DNA of 34,430 nucleotides from an uncultured Lachnospiraceae bacterium (GCA_900546495.1 URDN01000027.1:1-34430); one strand, 5' to 3'; numbered from the stretch's first letter, positions 16,145 through 24,260 are shown. A program made the numbers and translations. The notes: generated by a model not told the origin, from the sequence alone.

Positions 16145-16174
16145 TTGACAGTTGCCAACACCTGATGATATACT
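16145..16174 (+). promoter_or_regulatory. Promoter of the SRP RNA gene
   Basis: A consensus -35 TTGACA (16145-16150) and a -10 TATACT (16169-16174) are separated by 18 bases. They lie about 9 bases before the first base of the SRP RNA stem. Confidence 0.8.
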
Positions 16175-16182
16175 TAGAAACT

Positions 16183-16440
16183 GAGCAGCCGGGGTGGTAG
16201 CGGTACCTTGTACCATCAATCCGCTATAGTTGGGGTGATATCCCGCAGAGGGTTGTCAATTGTAGAGCTGCCTCTTATAAGCGGCGTAGATTCTTGGGTC
16301 TTACGCAACAGGAACTTATGAACCGGGTCAGGTCAGGAATGGAGCAGCCCTAAGTAGGACCTCTTGTGTGCCGTGAGGGTGCCTGGGATGAGTTGGCTGT
16401 AAGAGTAACGTCTGGGATTGCAATTCGAAGCGGGATGCTC
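16183..16440 (+). ncRNA. ffs: Large signal recognition particle RNA
   Basis: Scaffold RNA of the signal recognition particle, which with Ffh directs nascent membrane and secreted proteins to the translocon. The diagnostic helix-8 tip and Ffh-binding sequence GGTCAGGAATGGAGCAGCC lies at about 16328-16352. The ends GAGCAGCC and GGATGCTC pair to close the molecule. A length of about 258 bases indicates the large Bacillus-type RNA with an Alu domain rather than the short E. coli 4.5S type. It has its own promoter and terminator. Confidence 0.93.
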
Positions 16441-16447
16441 GTAAAAA

Positions 16448-16493
16448 AGTCGTGTAGAGCAGATATGATTATCTGTTGTACACGGCTTTTTTT
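16448..16493 (+). terminator. Terminator of the SRP RNA
   Basis: GTCGTGTAgagCAGATA pairs with TATCTGttGTACACGGC across a 4-base loop and is followed by TTTTTTT (16487-16493). It directly follows the 3' end of the SRP RNA. Confidence 0.9.
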
Positions 16494-16558
16494 GTTGTTG
16501 ATAGGCAATTATTTGGGGAAGAAGTGTTAGAAAAGCTGAACGACGGTATCGGGATAAT

Positions 16559-16759
16559 ATGCCGATATGGATTTCCGACAGCGAAGGCGGCAGTTGGTTT
16601 TATGCTAAGAAAATGAAAAAAGGTGACAGCGTCACACTTCAGCTTGGATATCTGGTAGACGAAGATATGCTGGATGAAATGGTGATGGAATTTAACTTTG
16701 GCGATGGACGTAATGACGGTGTCTGGAGATTTATTGATATGCGCTCTGCAGCAGAATAA
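16559..16759 (+). pseudogene. Short orphan frame, probably a gene fragment
   Basis: A 66-codon frame of plausible protein composition (WISDSEGGSWFY, LGYLVDEDMLDEMV, ending GVWRFIDMRSAAE). It has no ribosome binding site before its ATG, and the frame stays open upstream to a stop at 16502. I recognise no family. It may be the surviving 3' end of a gene lost between the SRP RNA and the HTH/HipA-like genes. Confidence 0.4.
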
Positions 16760-16810
16760 TATATAAAAACGACCAGATTTCTTTTTCAACACATACATTC
16801 ACTTTTATAA

Positions 16811-16863
16811 AAACCATTAAAATGAGTATTTTTTTACTTGAAAAACCATTAAAATAATGGTTT
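16811..16863 (+). promoter_or_regulatory. Palindromic operator of the HTH/HipA-like pair
   Basis: AAACCATTA-AAA-TAATGGTTT at 16843-16863 is a perfect palindrome, and its left half-site AAACCATTA occurs again at 16811-16819, 32 bases upstream. It ends 25 bases before the HTH gene start. Tandem half-sites ahead of an antitoxin-like regulator suggest autoregulation by that protein. Confidence 0.65.
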
Positions 16864-16888
16864 AATAAAAAAAGAGGTGATGTATCAT

Positions 16889-17437
16889 ATGAATAATACG
16901 AACTTTGCAATTCAGGAATATGTGACCGGTTCAGATATAAAAAGAGTACGAAAAACATTGGAGCTGACACAAAAGAAATTTGCGGAATTACTGGGTGTTT
17001 CCAAAGCAACCATGGAACGATGGGAAACAAAAGAAGATAAAATTACCGGTCCGGTCGTTCTGTTATTAAAAATATTAGAAGATCATCCAGAGTACGTTAT
17101 GAAAATACAGATTCCGGACAGGGAATATGGTTTGCGTATGTGGTATATGCATGACCAGGAAATATGTACGCTGATCGATGTAGATGAACTGAAAAAGCGG
17201 GTAAAAATTAAAAATTATACAGACAATATTATGTTTCAGGCTTTTGGAAATCTGAAAGAACCAACTTATGAGGATTATGAAGCATTTTTGGAATCCCGCT
17301 GTTTCCCAAAAAGCCGCGATAAAATGAAACTGATTTTAAAGGATCTTGATCTGCCATTTTATGATCCGCTGATGATCATTCAGAAGACGGAAGGAAAAAT
17401 GGCAGAAGATCATTTTTGGATTCGCATAGAAAGGTGA
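16889..17437 (+). CDS. HTH protein with HipA-N-like C-terminal part
   Basis: A 182-residue protein. Residues about 15-75 are an MqsA/XRE-type helix-turn-helix (TGSDIKRVRKTLELTQKKFA, then LLGVSKATMERWE). The remainder, ending CFPKSRDKMKLILKDL, YDPLMIIQKTEG, MAEDHFWIRIE, recalls the small N-terminal subdomain that precedes the kinase core in HipA-like proteins. The ATG at 16889 is preferred over 16877 because AGAGGTGAT lies 7 bases before it. It is followed 7 bases later by a HipA-like kinase lacking that subdomain. It probably represses its own operon through the adjacent palindrome and acts as antitoxin or partner. The assignment of the C-terminal part is my inference. Confidence 0.7.
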   Translation: MNNTNFAIQEYVTGSDIKRVRKTLELTQKKFAELLGVSKATMERWETKEDKITGPVVLLLKILEDHPEYVMKIQIPDREYGLRMWYMHDQEICTLIDVDELKKRVKIKNYTDNIMFQAFGNLKEPTYEDYEAFLESRCFPKSRDKMKLILKDLDLPFYDPLMIIQKTEGKMAEDHFWIRIER

Positions 17438-17444
17438 CAGATGC

Positions 17445-18266
17445 ATGATCGAATTGTTTGAACAAAATGAGCGAAAAGCCGACCGACAGTCTTCTAAAGG
17501 GAACCAGCTTAAATGGGAAAATGATGGTATCTGGTATAAAGCCGATTGTACCGGGTATGAAGGACTTGCCGAATATATGGTATCGCATCTGCTGGAAAAA
17601 TCTTCTTTGGGAAAGAATGAATTTGTACAATACGATTATGAGCAGATAAAATATAAAAATGTTTTTTATAATGGTGTAAAAAGCAGAAATTTTCTGTATG
17701 ATGACTGGCAGATTATAACCTTAGAGCGCCTGTTTCAAAATTTTTTTCAAAAAAGTTTGTATCAAGCGGTATGGCATATACAATCTTCTGTGAAGGATCG
17801 GTTTGAATTTCTGGTGACACAGGTGGAGCGTATTACAGGCTTGAAAGATTTTGGAATCTATTTAAATAAATTGCTGACGATTGATGCGCTGTTTGTAAAC
17901 GAAGATCGTCATATGCACAATATAGCTGTGCTGATGAATCAAAAAGGTGACTTTGCATACTGTCCCATCTTTGATCATGGAGCCGGATTGCTTTCTGACA
18001 CAAGTATGGATTATCCGTTGGGAACTGATGTATATGATGCATTTTCAGAAGTAAGGGCAAAAACAATCAGTGGCAGTTTTGAGGAACAATTGGATGTTTC
18101 AGAAGAAGTATGCGGAACAAATCTGTATTTTAATTTTACAAAAAAAGATGTGGAACAATTGTTAAAGGAAATACCGGGTTATTCTGAACAGGAAAAAAAT
18201 CGCGTTCAAGATATTTTATTTGAGCAGATGCGTAAATATAAATATCTGTTTAAAAAATTTTCATAG
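17445..18266 (+). CDS. HipA-like serine/threonine kinase
   Basis: A 273-residue kinase-fold protein of the HipA/CtkA type. Candidate motifs in order are GNQLKW (residues 19-24, glycine-rich loop position), WYKAD (Lys32, ATP lysine), NEDRHMHNI (Asp154 and Asn159, catalytic loop) and CPIFDHGAG (Asp177, metal-binding, DFG equivalent). It is far shorter than HipA (about 440 residues), missing the N-terminal subdomain. The gene before it may supply that part, much as HipS does in the three-part HipBST system. The overlapping ribosome binding site and 7-base gap mark a two-gene operon. A role as a growth-arresting toxin is plausible; the target is unknown. Confidence 0.7.
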   Translation: MIELFEQNERKADRQSSKGNQLKWENDGIWYKADCTGYEGLAEYMVSHLLEKSSLGKNEFVQYDYEQIKYKNVFYNGVKSRNFLYDDWQIITLERLFQNFFQKSLYQAVWHIQSSVKDRFEFLVTQVERITGLKDFGIYLNKLLTIDALFVNEDRHMHNIAVLMNQKGDFAYCPIFDHGAGLLSDTSMDYPLGTDVYDAFSEVRAKTISGSFEEQLDVSEEVCGTNLYFNFTKKDVEQLLKEIPGYSEQEKNRVQDILFEQMRKYKYLFKKFS

Positions 18267-18298
18267 AAGAACAAGAATAATATTACACAGTGTAAATT

Positions 18299-18370
18299 TA
18301 AAGACCTCAGGCTGTTTTTTCCTGCTAAGCGATTGTTAGCGTGCGGGACAAAACAGCCTGAGGTCTTTTT
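18299..18370 (+). terminator. Terminator of the HTH/HipA-like operon
   Basis: A perfect 19-bp stem, AAAGACCTCAGGCTGTTTT (from 18300) with its complement (18350-18368), encloses a loop and runs into a T stretch. It starts about 33 bases after the kinase stop codon. Confidence 0.9.
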
Positions 18371-18406
18371 CATCACATAAATTCTTTTTTTCAATACAAA
18401 ATTTTG

Positions 18407-18526
18407 AACGCAGAATAAGCATTCCCCCGCTTCAAGTGCGTAGAGCACTAAGCGGTGGGTAAAGGGGATGCTTATGTCAGTGGGAGTTAAAAGCTCCCAC
18501 TGACAGGTCGCAAAGCGACTGCGTTC
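18407..18526. repeat. Cloverleaf-like palindromic element
   Basis: An outer stem GAACGCAG/CTGCGTTC encloses three hairpins. The first is ATAAGCATtCCCC/GGGGATGCTTAT, containing CCGCTT/AAGCGG and GTGC/GCAC. The second is GTCAGTGGGAGttaaaaGCTCCCACTGAC in outline, and the third is GTCGCaaaGCGAC. The organisation resembles the terminal hairpins of IS200/IS605 elements or a non-autonomous derivative. No transposase is present. It is directly followed by repeat A. Confidence 0.7.
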
Positions 18527-18568
18527 ATGAGCAAGTAGCGAAAGCGAATTGCGAATGCCCGCTTTACA
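18527..18568. repeat. Intergenic repeat A, copy 2
   Basis: A 42-bp copy of the element at 2078-2120 with a few substitutions (AAGCGAATT for ATCGGATT, CCCGC for TCCGC). It abuts the cloverleaf-like element and lies just beyond the 3' end of the minus-strand TRIC gene. Confidence 0.8.
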
Positions 18569-18579
18569 TCATTTCCATT

Positions 18580-19224
18580 TTATCGCGGCAGATTCCACTC
18601 AAACCGTTTTGCCAGATAGCGAACGACCAGAACTAGGCAAAATCCGATCAATGCAGCAATACTTTCCGGGATAAAATGATACAGTACATAGTATCCGGCA
18701 ATGCCGAAAATACATGCCGTTGCGTAAATATGTTTCTGCAATACATAAGGAATCTCTCCTGCCAGCAGATCACGCAGAATACCGCCACCAACGCCTGTGA
18801 TCAGACCGACAAACGCGATGAGCAGACATTGATCCGTATGCAGGAAATTGATGGTAGCCTCCATACCAAGAATCGTAAATGCTGCCAGTCCCAGTGTGTC
18901 GGACCAAAACAACAGATTGTGGTACATGATATCTGTCCGGCGGGTAATTTTTTTTGCGATCGCATTCCGGTTGTACAGTTTCCAGATCAGAAATACAACA
19001 ATTGCCGTAATGGATGAGATAACCGTACATTTCGGATTCTGAAACATTGCAGGCGGAGTGTTTCCGATAACGATATCACGAATCGCACCGCCTCCTACAG
19101 ATGTCACGATACCAAGAATCAGGATACCGAACAGATCCATTTCTTTTTTGATTGCCAGCATGCTTCCGGAAATTGCAAATGCAATGGAACCGATGACCTC
19201 AAATACAGACATTAAGTTTGTCAC
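18580..19224 (-). CDS. TRIC/YicG-family membrane channel (UPF0126)
   Basis: A 214-residue integral membrane protein with seven predicted helices in two inverted halves. Each half carries the family's glycine-rich signature: GGGAIRDIVIG in the first, GVGGGILRDLLAGEIP in the second. Prokaryotic members form trimeric cation channels, and some YicG-type proteins have been linked to glycine uptake. The start is taken as GTG at 19224 because GGGGAGG lies 7 bases upstream; the ATG at 19242 overlaps that site. It stands alone on the minus strand with its own upstream region. Confidence 0.88.
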   Translation of the reverse strand: MTNLMSVFEVIGSIAFAISGSMLAIKKEMDLFGILILGIVTSVGGGAIRDIVIGNTPPAMFQNPKCTVISSITAIVVFLIWKLYNRNAIAKKITRRTDIMYHNLLFWSDTLGLAAFTILGMEATINFLHTDQCLLIAFVGLITGVGGGILRDLLAGEIPYVLQKHIYATACIFGIAGYYVLYHFIPESIAALIGFCLVLVVRYLAKRFEWNLPR

Positions 19225-19499
19225 GTTAATATCCTCCCCCATTTAAGGATGAAATCGCGCATACGCGTAGTACATCTAACATAGCATACGTAGGGATTGA
19301 TTGTCTACTCTAAAAAATAGTTCAGTTCACCCGCGCCATTCACAGTCAAAACTGGCATGGTCAAAAATGCAAAAACTGGAAGTGTTAAATATACCAATGT
19401 GGGGGTAAGATAGACACCAAGTTAATCATCGGTGAAAACATTATAATCAAACAAAGCAAAATTTATCAGAAAAACATAAAGAACTAAGAGGTGTTTTTA

Positions 19500-20258
19500 A
19501 TGGATAATCACTATAACCATTTTAAGAAAATAGACGCGCATTCCCATATTGGAAAATTCGGAAGTCCGTTTAATATTGATTTTGATCTTAACCGTCTGAC
19601 AGACCAGATGGAGGAGTACAACATTGAAAAAACGATTCTCTGTCCGGCAGGATGTCATCTGAATGAGGAACTGAAAGAGGCATATCAGGCAGCGCCGGAC
19701 AAGATCATTCCGCTTTGCTGGGTGAATGCAAATGAGGGACAGGGAGCATATGATATGCTGGAGCATTATCTGCGGGACGAGAATTTTGCAGGAGTAAAAA
19801 TGCAGCCGTTATTTGATGCATTTACCGCGGATTCTCCGATGGTAGATCCAATCATGGAGATCGCAGAAGCATACAAAAAGCCGGTATTTATCCACTGTGG
19901 ACATCCGCCTTTTTCCCTGCCGTGGCAGATCGGTCTGCTGGCAGAGCGCCATCCGCATGTGCCGACCGTTATGATCCATATGGGACACGGACATGGCGTT
20001 TATATCGAAGGCAGTCTGAATATGGCGTACAAGTATGACAACCTGTTTCTGGAAGTATCCGGAATGCCGATGGGTTGCCAGATCAAAAATGCTTATGAGA
20101 CCGTGGGAAGCGAGCGGGTCATATTCGGTATTGATTCCCCGTTCCATCATCCGAGTGTAGAGATTCAGCGTGTTTATTCCTGTGGATTAAACGATGCACA
20201 GCTGGAAGATGTATTTTATAACAATGCGAAGAAATTTATGGAATTAAAGACAATTTAA
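19500..20258 (+). CDS. Amidohydrolase-family metal-dependent hydrolase
   Basis: A 252-residue TIM-barrel protein of the amidohydrolase 2 (ACMSD-like) family, which includes hydrolases and decarboxylases of aromatic or heterocyclic acids. The metal and catalytic motifs are visible: DAHSHIG (His14 and His16), GVKMQP (Lys near residue 99), FIHCGHPP, MIHMGHGHG, and FGIDSPFHHP with the catalytic Asp near residue 212. The ATG at 19500 has AGAGGTG about 7 bases upstream. The next gene, an ECF S component, starts 30 bases later, so the pair may handle the same small molecule. The 275-base region upstream holds no gene, only a TATAAT at 19442 without a good -35. Confidence 0.83.
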   Translation: MDNHYNHFKKIDAHSHIGKFGSPFNIDFDLNRLTDQMEEYNIEKTILCPAGCHLNEELKEAYQAAPDKIIPLCWVNANEGQGAYDMLEHYLRDENFAGVKMQPLFDAFTADSPMVDPIMEIAEAYKKPVFIHCGHPPFSLPWQIGLLAERHPHVPTVMIHMGHGHGVYIEGSLNMAYKYDNLFLEVSGMPMGCQIKNAYETVGSERVIFGIDSPFHHPSVEIQRVYSCGLNDAQLEDVFYNNAKKFMELKTI

Positions 20259-20288
20259 TCTGTTTGTTTTTTGAGAGGAGTAAAGAAA

Positions 20289-20834
20289 ATGGATGCACAG
20301 ACAAATATAACAAATGCCGGACAGAAGATCCGGACCGTTGATATCACGGTGACAGCAGCAATGGCAGCTCTGGTATTTTTAGGAACTTATATTTTTAAAA
20401 TTCCGACCATCAGTGGTTATGTACATTTAGGCGACTGTATGATCCTGCTGACTGTTGCGTTATTTGGCATGAAAAAAGGTGCTATCGCAGGTGCCATCGG
20501 CGGTGGATTATCCGATTTCATCGGCGGATATTTCTACTGGGTTGTTCCGACACTGCTGATCAAATGTATGTGGGCAATCGTCATGAGCCTGATCATGCAT
20601 AAAGTGTTAAAAGATAAAAAAGGATCTTTCCTGATTGGTGCCATTGCAGGTGGTGTGCTTCATATCATTGCGTATACACTGGTACGAGTAGCACTGTATA
20701 GTGGAAAAACGGCTATCATCGAGATCCCGGCACTGACATTCCAGACCGGCGCAGGTATCGTGATTGGATTTGTGATTTACATGCTTCTGAAAAAATCAGG
20801 CGTGGCAGGTCGTCTGTCCGGTATGGTCAAATAA
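20289..20834 (+). CDS. ECF transporter S component
   Basis: A 181-residue membrane protein of the ECF substrate-binding (S) component family, with about six hydrophobic helices. Family features are the N-terminal VTAAMAALVFLGTYIF, YVHLGDCMILL (cf. the substrate-loop region), and GAIGGGLSDFIGGYFYW. Such proteins bind a vitamin or precursor and use a shared EcfAA'T energising module, which is not encoded here (group II type). The ATG at 20289 has GAGAGGAG 8 bases before it. Pairing with an amidohydrolase suggests uptake of a cyclic amide or aromatic acid; the substrate is unknown. Confidence 0.85.
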   Translation: MDAQTNITNAGQKIRTVDITVTAAMAALVFLGTYIFKIPTISGYVHLGDCMILLTVALFGMKKGAIAGAIGGGLSDFIGGYFYWVVPTLLIKCMWAIVMSLIMHKVLKDKKGSFLIGAIAGGVLHIIAYTLVRVALYSGKTAIIEIPALTFQTGAGIVIGFVIYMLLKKSGVAGRLSGMVK

Positions 20835-20866
20835 GAATAAGAAAAATCGTTATGAATGAAATGAAA

Positions 20867-20907
20867 AAGAACCAGAGTGTCAGGGCAGGACAATCTGGTT
20901 CTTTTTT
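20867..20907 (+). terminator. Terminator after the ECF S component
   Basis: AAGAACCAGA (20867-20876) pairs with TCTGGTTCTT (20894-20903) and is followed by a run of T to 20907. Confidence 0.88.
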
Positions 20908-20952
20908 ATAAGGAAGAGAACAGAATGAAAAAATCATTTTATATTATTCTAT

Positions 20953-21321
20953 ATGAGGAAGGGTGAGGGCGGTTCTTTTAAGAATCGTCCTTATATTTTG
21001 GCCTGTTATAAAACAAAAAAAGAATAGGGAAAATTACCAGAACTGGAAGAATATAAAGAGTGGTTCAAAGAGCATTTTGACCTGTATCGTGAGGATGGTA
21101 TTTTACAGGTAACAATGAAAACAAAAGATTACGGCGAGGCTCAGGTAGATGAGAAAGATATGTCCGCAGTTCATCATTATCGTTATACACGCGGTGAGAA
21201 TGAATGGTTACAGCAGCCGATCAGAAGCTGGGATGATATCCGCAATGATGTTCCGAAGTGGGCAAAAGAGCATGGATTTGTAGAAGCAGACGAACGTTTT
21301 GCGGAAGACGAAGATAAATAA
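20953..21321 (+). pseudogene. Decayed gene of unknown family with in-frame stop
   Basis: Read from ATG 20953, one frame gives a short peptide (MRKGEGGSFKNRPYILA...KTKKE), an amber stop at 21025, then a continuous protein-like stretch (LPELEEYKEWFKEHFDLY through DERFAEDEDK) to 21321. The 68-codon frame from ATG 21115 is only the last part of this and has no ribosome binding site. I do not recognise the family. It reads as a gene broken by at least one stop, although a start downstream of the amber codon cannot be excluded. Confidence 0.5.
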
Positions 21322-21382
21322 GTTTTATGAGGCAGTCGGGGCGAAAGTCCCGACTGTAATAGCATATTGCCTGATTTTGCCC

Positions 21383-21411
21383 TTGCACAGATACAATTAA
21401 ATCGCTATAAT
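21383..21411 (+). promoter_or_regulatory. Promoter of the GntR-family gene
   Basis: TTGCAC (21383-21388) and TATAAT (21406-21411) with a 17-base spacer, 30 bases ahead of the regulator's start codon. Confidence 0.75.
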
Positions 21412-21440
21412 TACAACATATGTGAAAGGACAGGAAAAGT

Positions 21441-22169
21441 ATGAGAAATGAAATTCAGATAGAATTACAGCCTGTTCAGACCAAACGGGCAAGTGAAGAA
21501 ATATATAACCAGATCAGACAGTTAATTCTGGACGGAGAGATCCATCCGGGCGAGCGGCTTCCATCGGAACGGAAAATGATGGAAATGATGCATCGAAGCC
21601 GACCGACCATACGTGAAGCGATGCGTATGCTGGAGCGGGAAGGATATATAAAAATTTATTCCGGCAGCAGCGGAGCCATTGTGCAGGAATTAAATGTAGA
21701 CAATGCCGTACAGTCTCTGGAGACCATCATTCAGATGAAAGGCATGACCATTGAAGAAATTCTGGAATTTCGTCGTCTGACAGAGTGTGAAGCGGCACGC
21801 CTGGCAGCGGAGCGCCGCACGGATAAAAATCTGGAGAAGATGAAAGCAATCCTTCAGCGGTCGGAAAAGGCAGTGGGAAATCCGGAAGAATTTATGGCAT
21901 GTGATATGGAGTTTCATGTAGCCGTGGCAGAAACATCACAGAACAGTATGTATTCCATTATGTTGCAGGTGTGCAGAAATGTGCTTGGAAAATCTCTGAC
22001 AGAAATCTTGCACAGGGGCAAGAAAAGTACACAGAAGGTGCGGTATGAGCTGATTCTGGATGTACATGGAAAGATTTATATGGCAGTAAAGAACCAGAAG
22101 GAAGAGGAAGCTGTCAAATGGATGACAACGCATCTGATCAATGCAGAGAGCGATATTCTGGTAAAATAA
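21441..22169 (+). CDS. GntR-family regulator, FadR/FCD subfamily
   Basis: A 242-residue regulator. Residues 12-80 are the GntR winged helix (YNQIRQLILDGEIHPGERLP, then SRPTIREAMRMLEREGYI). Residues about 95-235 are an all-helical FCD ligand domain (FRRLTECEAARLAAE, DMEFHVAVAETSQN, and a late His in LDVHGKI), where Asp/His residues usually bind a metal and a carboxylate ligand. ATG 21441 has AGGA upstream. It stands alone with its own promoter. The FadR-type operator-like sequence TGGTAAGACCA lies 127 bases beyond its stop. Likely targets are sugar-acid or organic-acid genes; none is adjacent. Confidence 0.9.
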   Translation: MRNEIQIELQPVQTKRASEEIYNQIRQLILDGEIHPGERLPSERKMMEMMHRSRPTIREAMRMLEREGYIKIYSGSSGAIVQELNVDNAVQSLETIIQMKGMTIEEILEFRRLTECEAARLAAERRTDKNLEKMKAILQRSEKAVGNPEEFMACDMEFHVAVAETSQNSMYSIMLQVCRNVLGKSLTEILHRGKKSTQKVRYELILDVHGKIYMAVKNQKEEEAVKWMTTHLINAESDILVK

Positions 22170-22576
22170 TATGAGTATGTGATAAAAAATAATAGTTGAT
22201 AATGCAAAAAGATAATTTTCTGGAGAAAAAGTGCCAAAACTTTGTGTGATAAATGTTGTATTTCTTCGCGGACCATCCTATAACAGCTGCATAACTGGTA
22301 AGACCAAATAAAAAGGCAAAACAAAAGATACAGCAATGAGATACAGCGCAATTTAGATGAATCGGAACAGCTGTGATAAATCAATGCATGTATCTAAAAG
22401 TAATAGTATGAGTGCATATCATAAAAACTGTGTTCATGGATAAGTGCTGAAAGCGGATTACAAATATTCATGTTATCAGAATTTCTCCAGGTAAAATTTA
22501 ATAAATTTGTGGTGATTTTTCTCAATTTACCTCTTGACAAAAGTCATTACATATCAGGTTTATATAGGTGTAACGT
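22170..22576. other. Intergenic region between GntR and PucR genes
   Basis: About 400 AT-rich bases with no supported gene. TGGTAAGACCA at 22296-22306 fits the TNGTNNNACNA operator of FadR-type GntR regulators, but no gene is correctly placed to be controlled by it. Minus-strand frames here have no ribosome binding sites and a composition unlike protein. Confidence 0.4.
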
Positions 22577-22615
22577 AAAATGCAGAAATTCTCAGAGCGA
22601 GAGTTTCTGCATTTT
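22577..22615 (-). terminator. Terminator of the PucR-family gene
   Basis: AAAATGCAGAAA (22577-22588) and TTTCTGCATTTT (22604-22615) form a 12-bp stem. Read on the minus strand the stem itself ends in TTTT, 16 bases after the regulator's stop codon. Confidence 0.75.
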
Positions 22616-22631
22616 CTGGTAGTTGTAGTAA

Positions 22632-24242
22632 TTATCCGATATCAATTTTACTGTACTTCAATATTTCAAAGGACATTAGAAGCCGCAGGCGCATATCCGG
22701 ATCATCCAGATTCAAATGATAATCTTCTTCGATATGGTTAATATGATAAATCACATTGTTGCGGTGCATGCCAAGTTTGTTGGTTACGTCCGTTAATTTC
22801 CGGTCACAACGGAGATATTCATAAAGTATCTTCAGCTGTTGCCGGGATTTTTTTGTATCTGTATGCAGCATCTGGAGCAGACACGGTTCACAGAAGGAAA
22901 ATGTCTTGTCCGTCTGCAGTGTACTGTCAATCAGATTTTTCAGCCAGTGGTCTTCATAAAAACAGTACAGATTATCTTTTTCGGCAAGCTTCATTCGATG
23001 GAGATTTTCTGCCTGCTGATAGGCTTCCGCAAACTGCCCGATGGTGGTGAACGGTTTGCTGAAGTATAACGTGATATTCCGGTCGGAAAAATCTTTCAAA
23101 ATGTGGTACAGCTTATCCTGGAGATAATCCCGGTAATCCATTTCGCGGAATTTTGGAAGATTGTACAAAATCACAATACTGCCGCGGTAGGCAAAAATCC
23201 GACAGTTGATCATGTTGTTGCGAAGAAGCTGGATGAAGTAGTTTTCAAAAGACTTCTGTCTGATGTCGGAGTGGAGGCAGATCACGATGTAGTTTCCTTC
23301 GTAATCCAGATCATTGTAATAAATTCGTTCCTGAATCTGCGCAGCAGGCATGTCCGGATTATCCAGAAGATCCATCAGAAAATAATCTGTAACGGAGCGG
23401 TTTTTCAGAAAATCGGAGTGCTGTTTTTTCAGCAAATGTTCAATGCTGTTGCAAAAAATCTGATAGAGCTGGTTAATGTAGCTGCGTGGGTACTCACTGG
23501 TGTACAGCAGAATGCAGTATACCGCCAGTTCGTTACGGATGTTGATGGCTCGGGCAAAATCAGCATGCATACGGAAATTATCTGGTTCTCCCACAGCGCT
23601 TCCGGAGTGGTCCATCTGAGCAAAAATCTTATCTTTTTCAAAATATTTTACAGTTTCCAGATCCAGGTATCCGTTGGAGATGGCTGTCTGGAAAATATGG
23701 TCATCCAGTCCCGGGTACATGCGGGAATAAGCCAGCAGTTTTAAAGCCGGATCGTAGATCAAAATCGGACAGGCAATCATTTCTTCACTGATATCGATAA
23801 ATTCCTGAAAATCTGCATTTCGAAAAATCGCAAAGTCAAGCTGGCGTCCCCATTCGATGAATTCTGCGTAAATTTTTTGTAGGGTGTTAAAACCTTCAGC
23901 CAGTTCCATATCTGTCTGGATAAAAATTGCCTTCGGATCTATATCGGATATAGAAGAAATTTCCGTGCCAAATACAATGAATGATATATCCGTATCATCC
24001 GAAGTGATCAGACTTGTTGCATTTGAGTTCTGCTTACCGGAGTCTTTGCATATTTCAGCAGAATAATAAAATTGATCTGTGACATACAGATAATCCGCAG
24101 ACAGGCTGTGCATGTGCCTTGGTAAAAGCTGAATGCCCTGTAAAGCATGCTGCATCTGCGCATCAGATATTAATGTCAGAAGTTTTGCATTATTAAATTC
24201 TCCAAAAAATTTCGTTAATACCATTTCTAATGTGATCTTCAT
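22632..24242 (-). CDS. PucR/CdaR-type transcriptional regulator
   Basis: A 536-residue regulator with the PucR layout: an N-terminal sensory region, a GGDEF-like middle domain (around CLHSDIRQKSFENYF and the RGSIVILYN strand), and a C-terminal helix-turn-helix (LYEYLRCDRKLTDVTNKLGM, then HRNNVIYHINHIEE). Such proteins often control purine, sugar-acid or aromatic catabolism. The start at 24242 is chosen because GGGGA lies 7 bases upstream and the conserved start MKITLEMVL follows. It diverges from the FMN oxidoreductase/hydrolase operon, its most likely target. The 424-base gap between them is partly filled by two palindromic elements. Confidence 0.88.
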   Translation of the reverse strand: MKITLEMVLTKFFGEFNNAKLLTLISDAQMQHALQGIQLLPRHMHSLSADYLYVTDQFYYSAEICKDSGKQNSNATSLITSDDTDISFIVFGTEISSISDIDPKAIFIQTDMELAEGFNTLQKIYAEFIEWGRQLDFAIFRNADFQEFIDISEEMIACPILIYDPALKLLAYSRMYPGLDDHIFQTAISNGYLDLETVKYFEKDKIFAQMDHSGSAVGEPDNFRMHADFARAINIRNELAVYCILLYTSEYPRSYINQLYQIFCNSIEHLLKKQHSDFLKNRSVTDYFLMDLLDNPDMPAAQIQERIYYNDLDYEGNYIVICLHSDIRQKSFENYFIQLLRNNMINCRIFAYRGSIVILYNLPKFREMDYRDYLQDKLYHILKDFSDRNITLYFSKPFTTIGQFAEAYQQAENLHRMKLAEKDNLYCFYEDHWLKNLIDSTLQTDKTFSFCEPCLLQMLHTDTKKSRQQLKILYEYLRCDRKLTDVTNKLGMHRNNVIYHINHIEEDYHLNLDDPDMRLRLLMSFEILKYSKIDIG

Positions 24243-24260
24243 ATTGCATTCCCCATTTTT

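Noticed and set aside
16183..16440. Riboswitch or RNase P RNA upstream of the HTH gene
   Set aside because: The GGTCAGGAATGGAGCAGCC core and closing stem identify it as SRP RNA.
21332..21357. Hairpin CAGTCGGGGC/GTCCCGACTG as a terminator
   Set aside because: A good stem, but no T run follows on either strand.
23103..23744. 213-codon plus-strand frame inside the PucR gene
   Set aside because: It is antisense to a well-supported regulator and shows no family features of its own.
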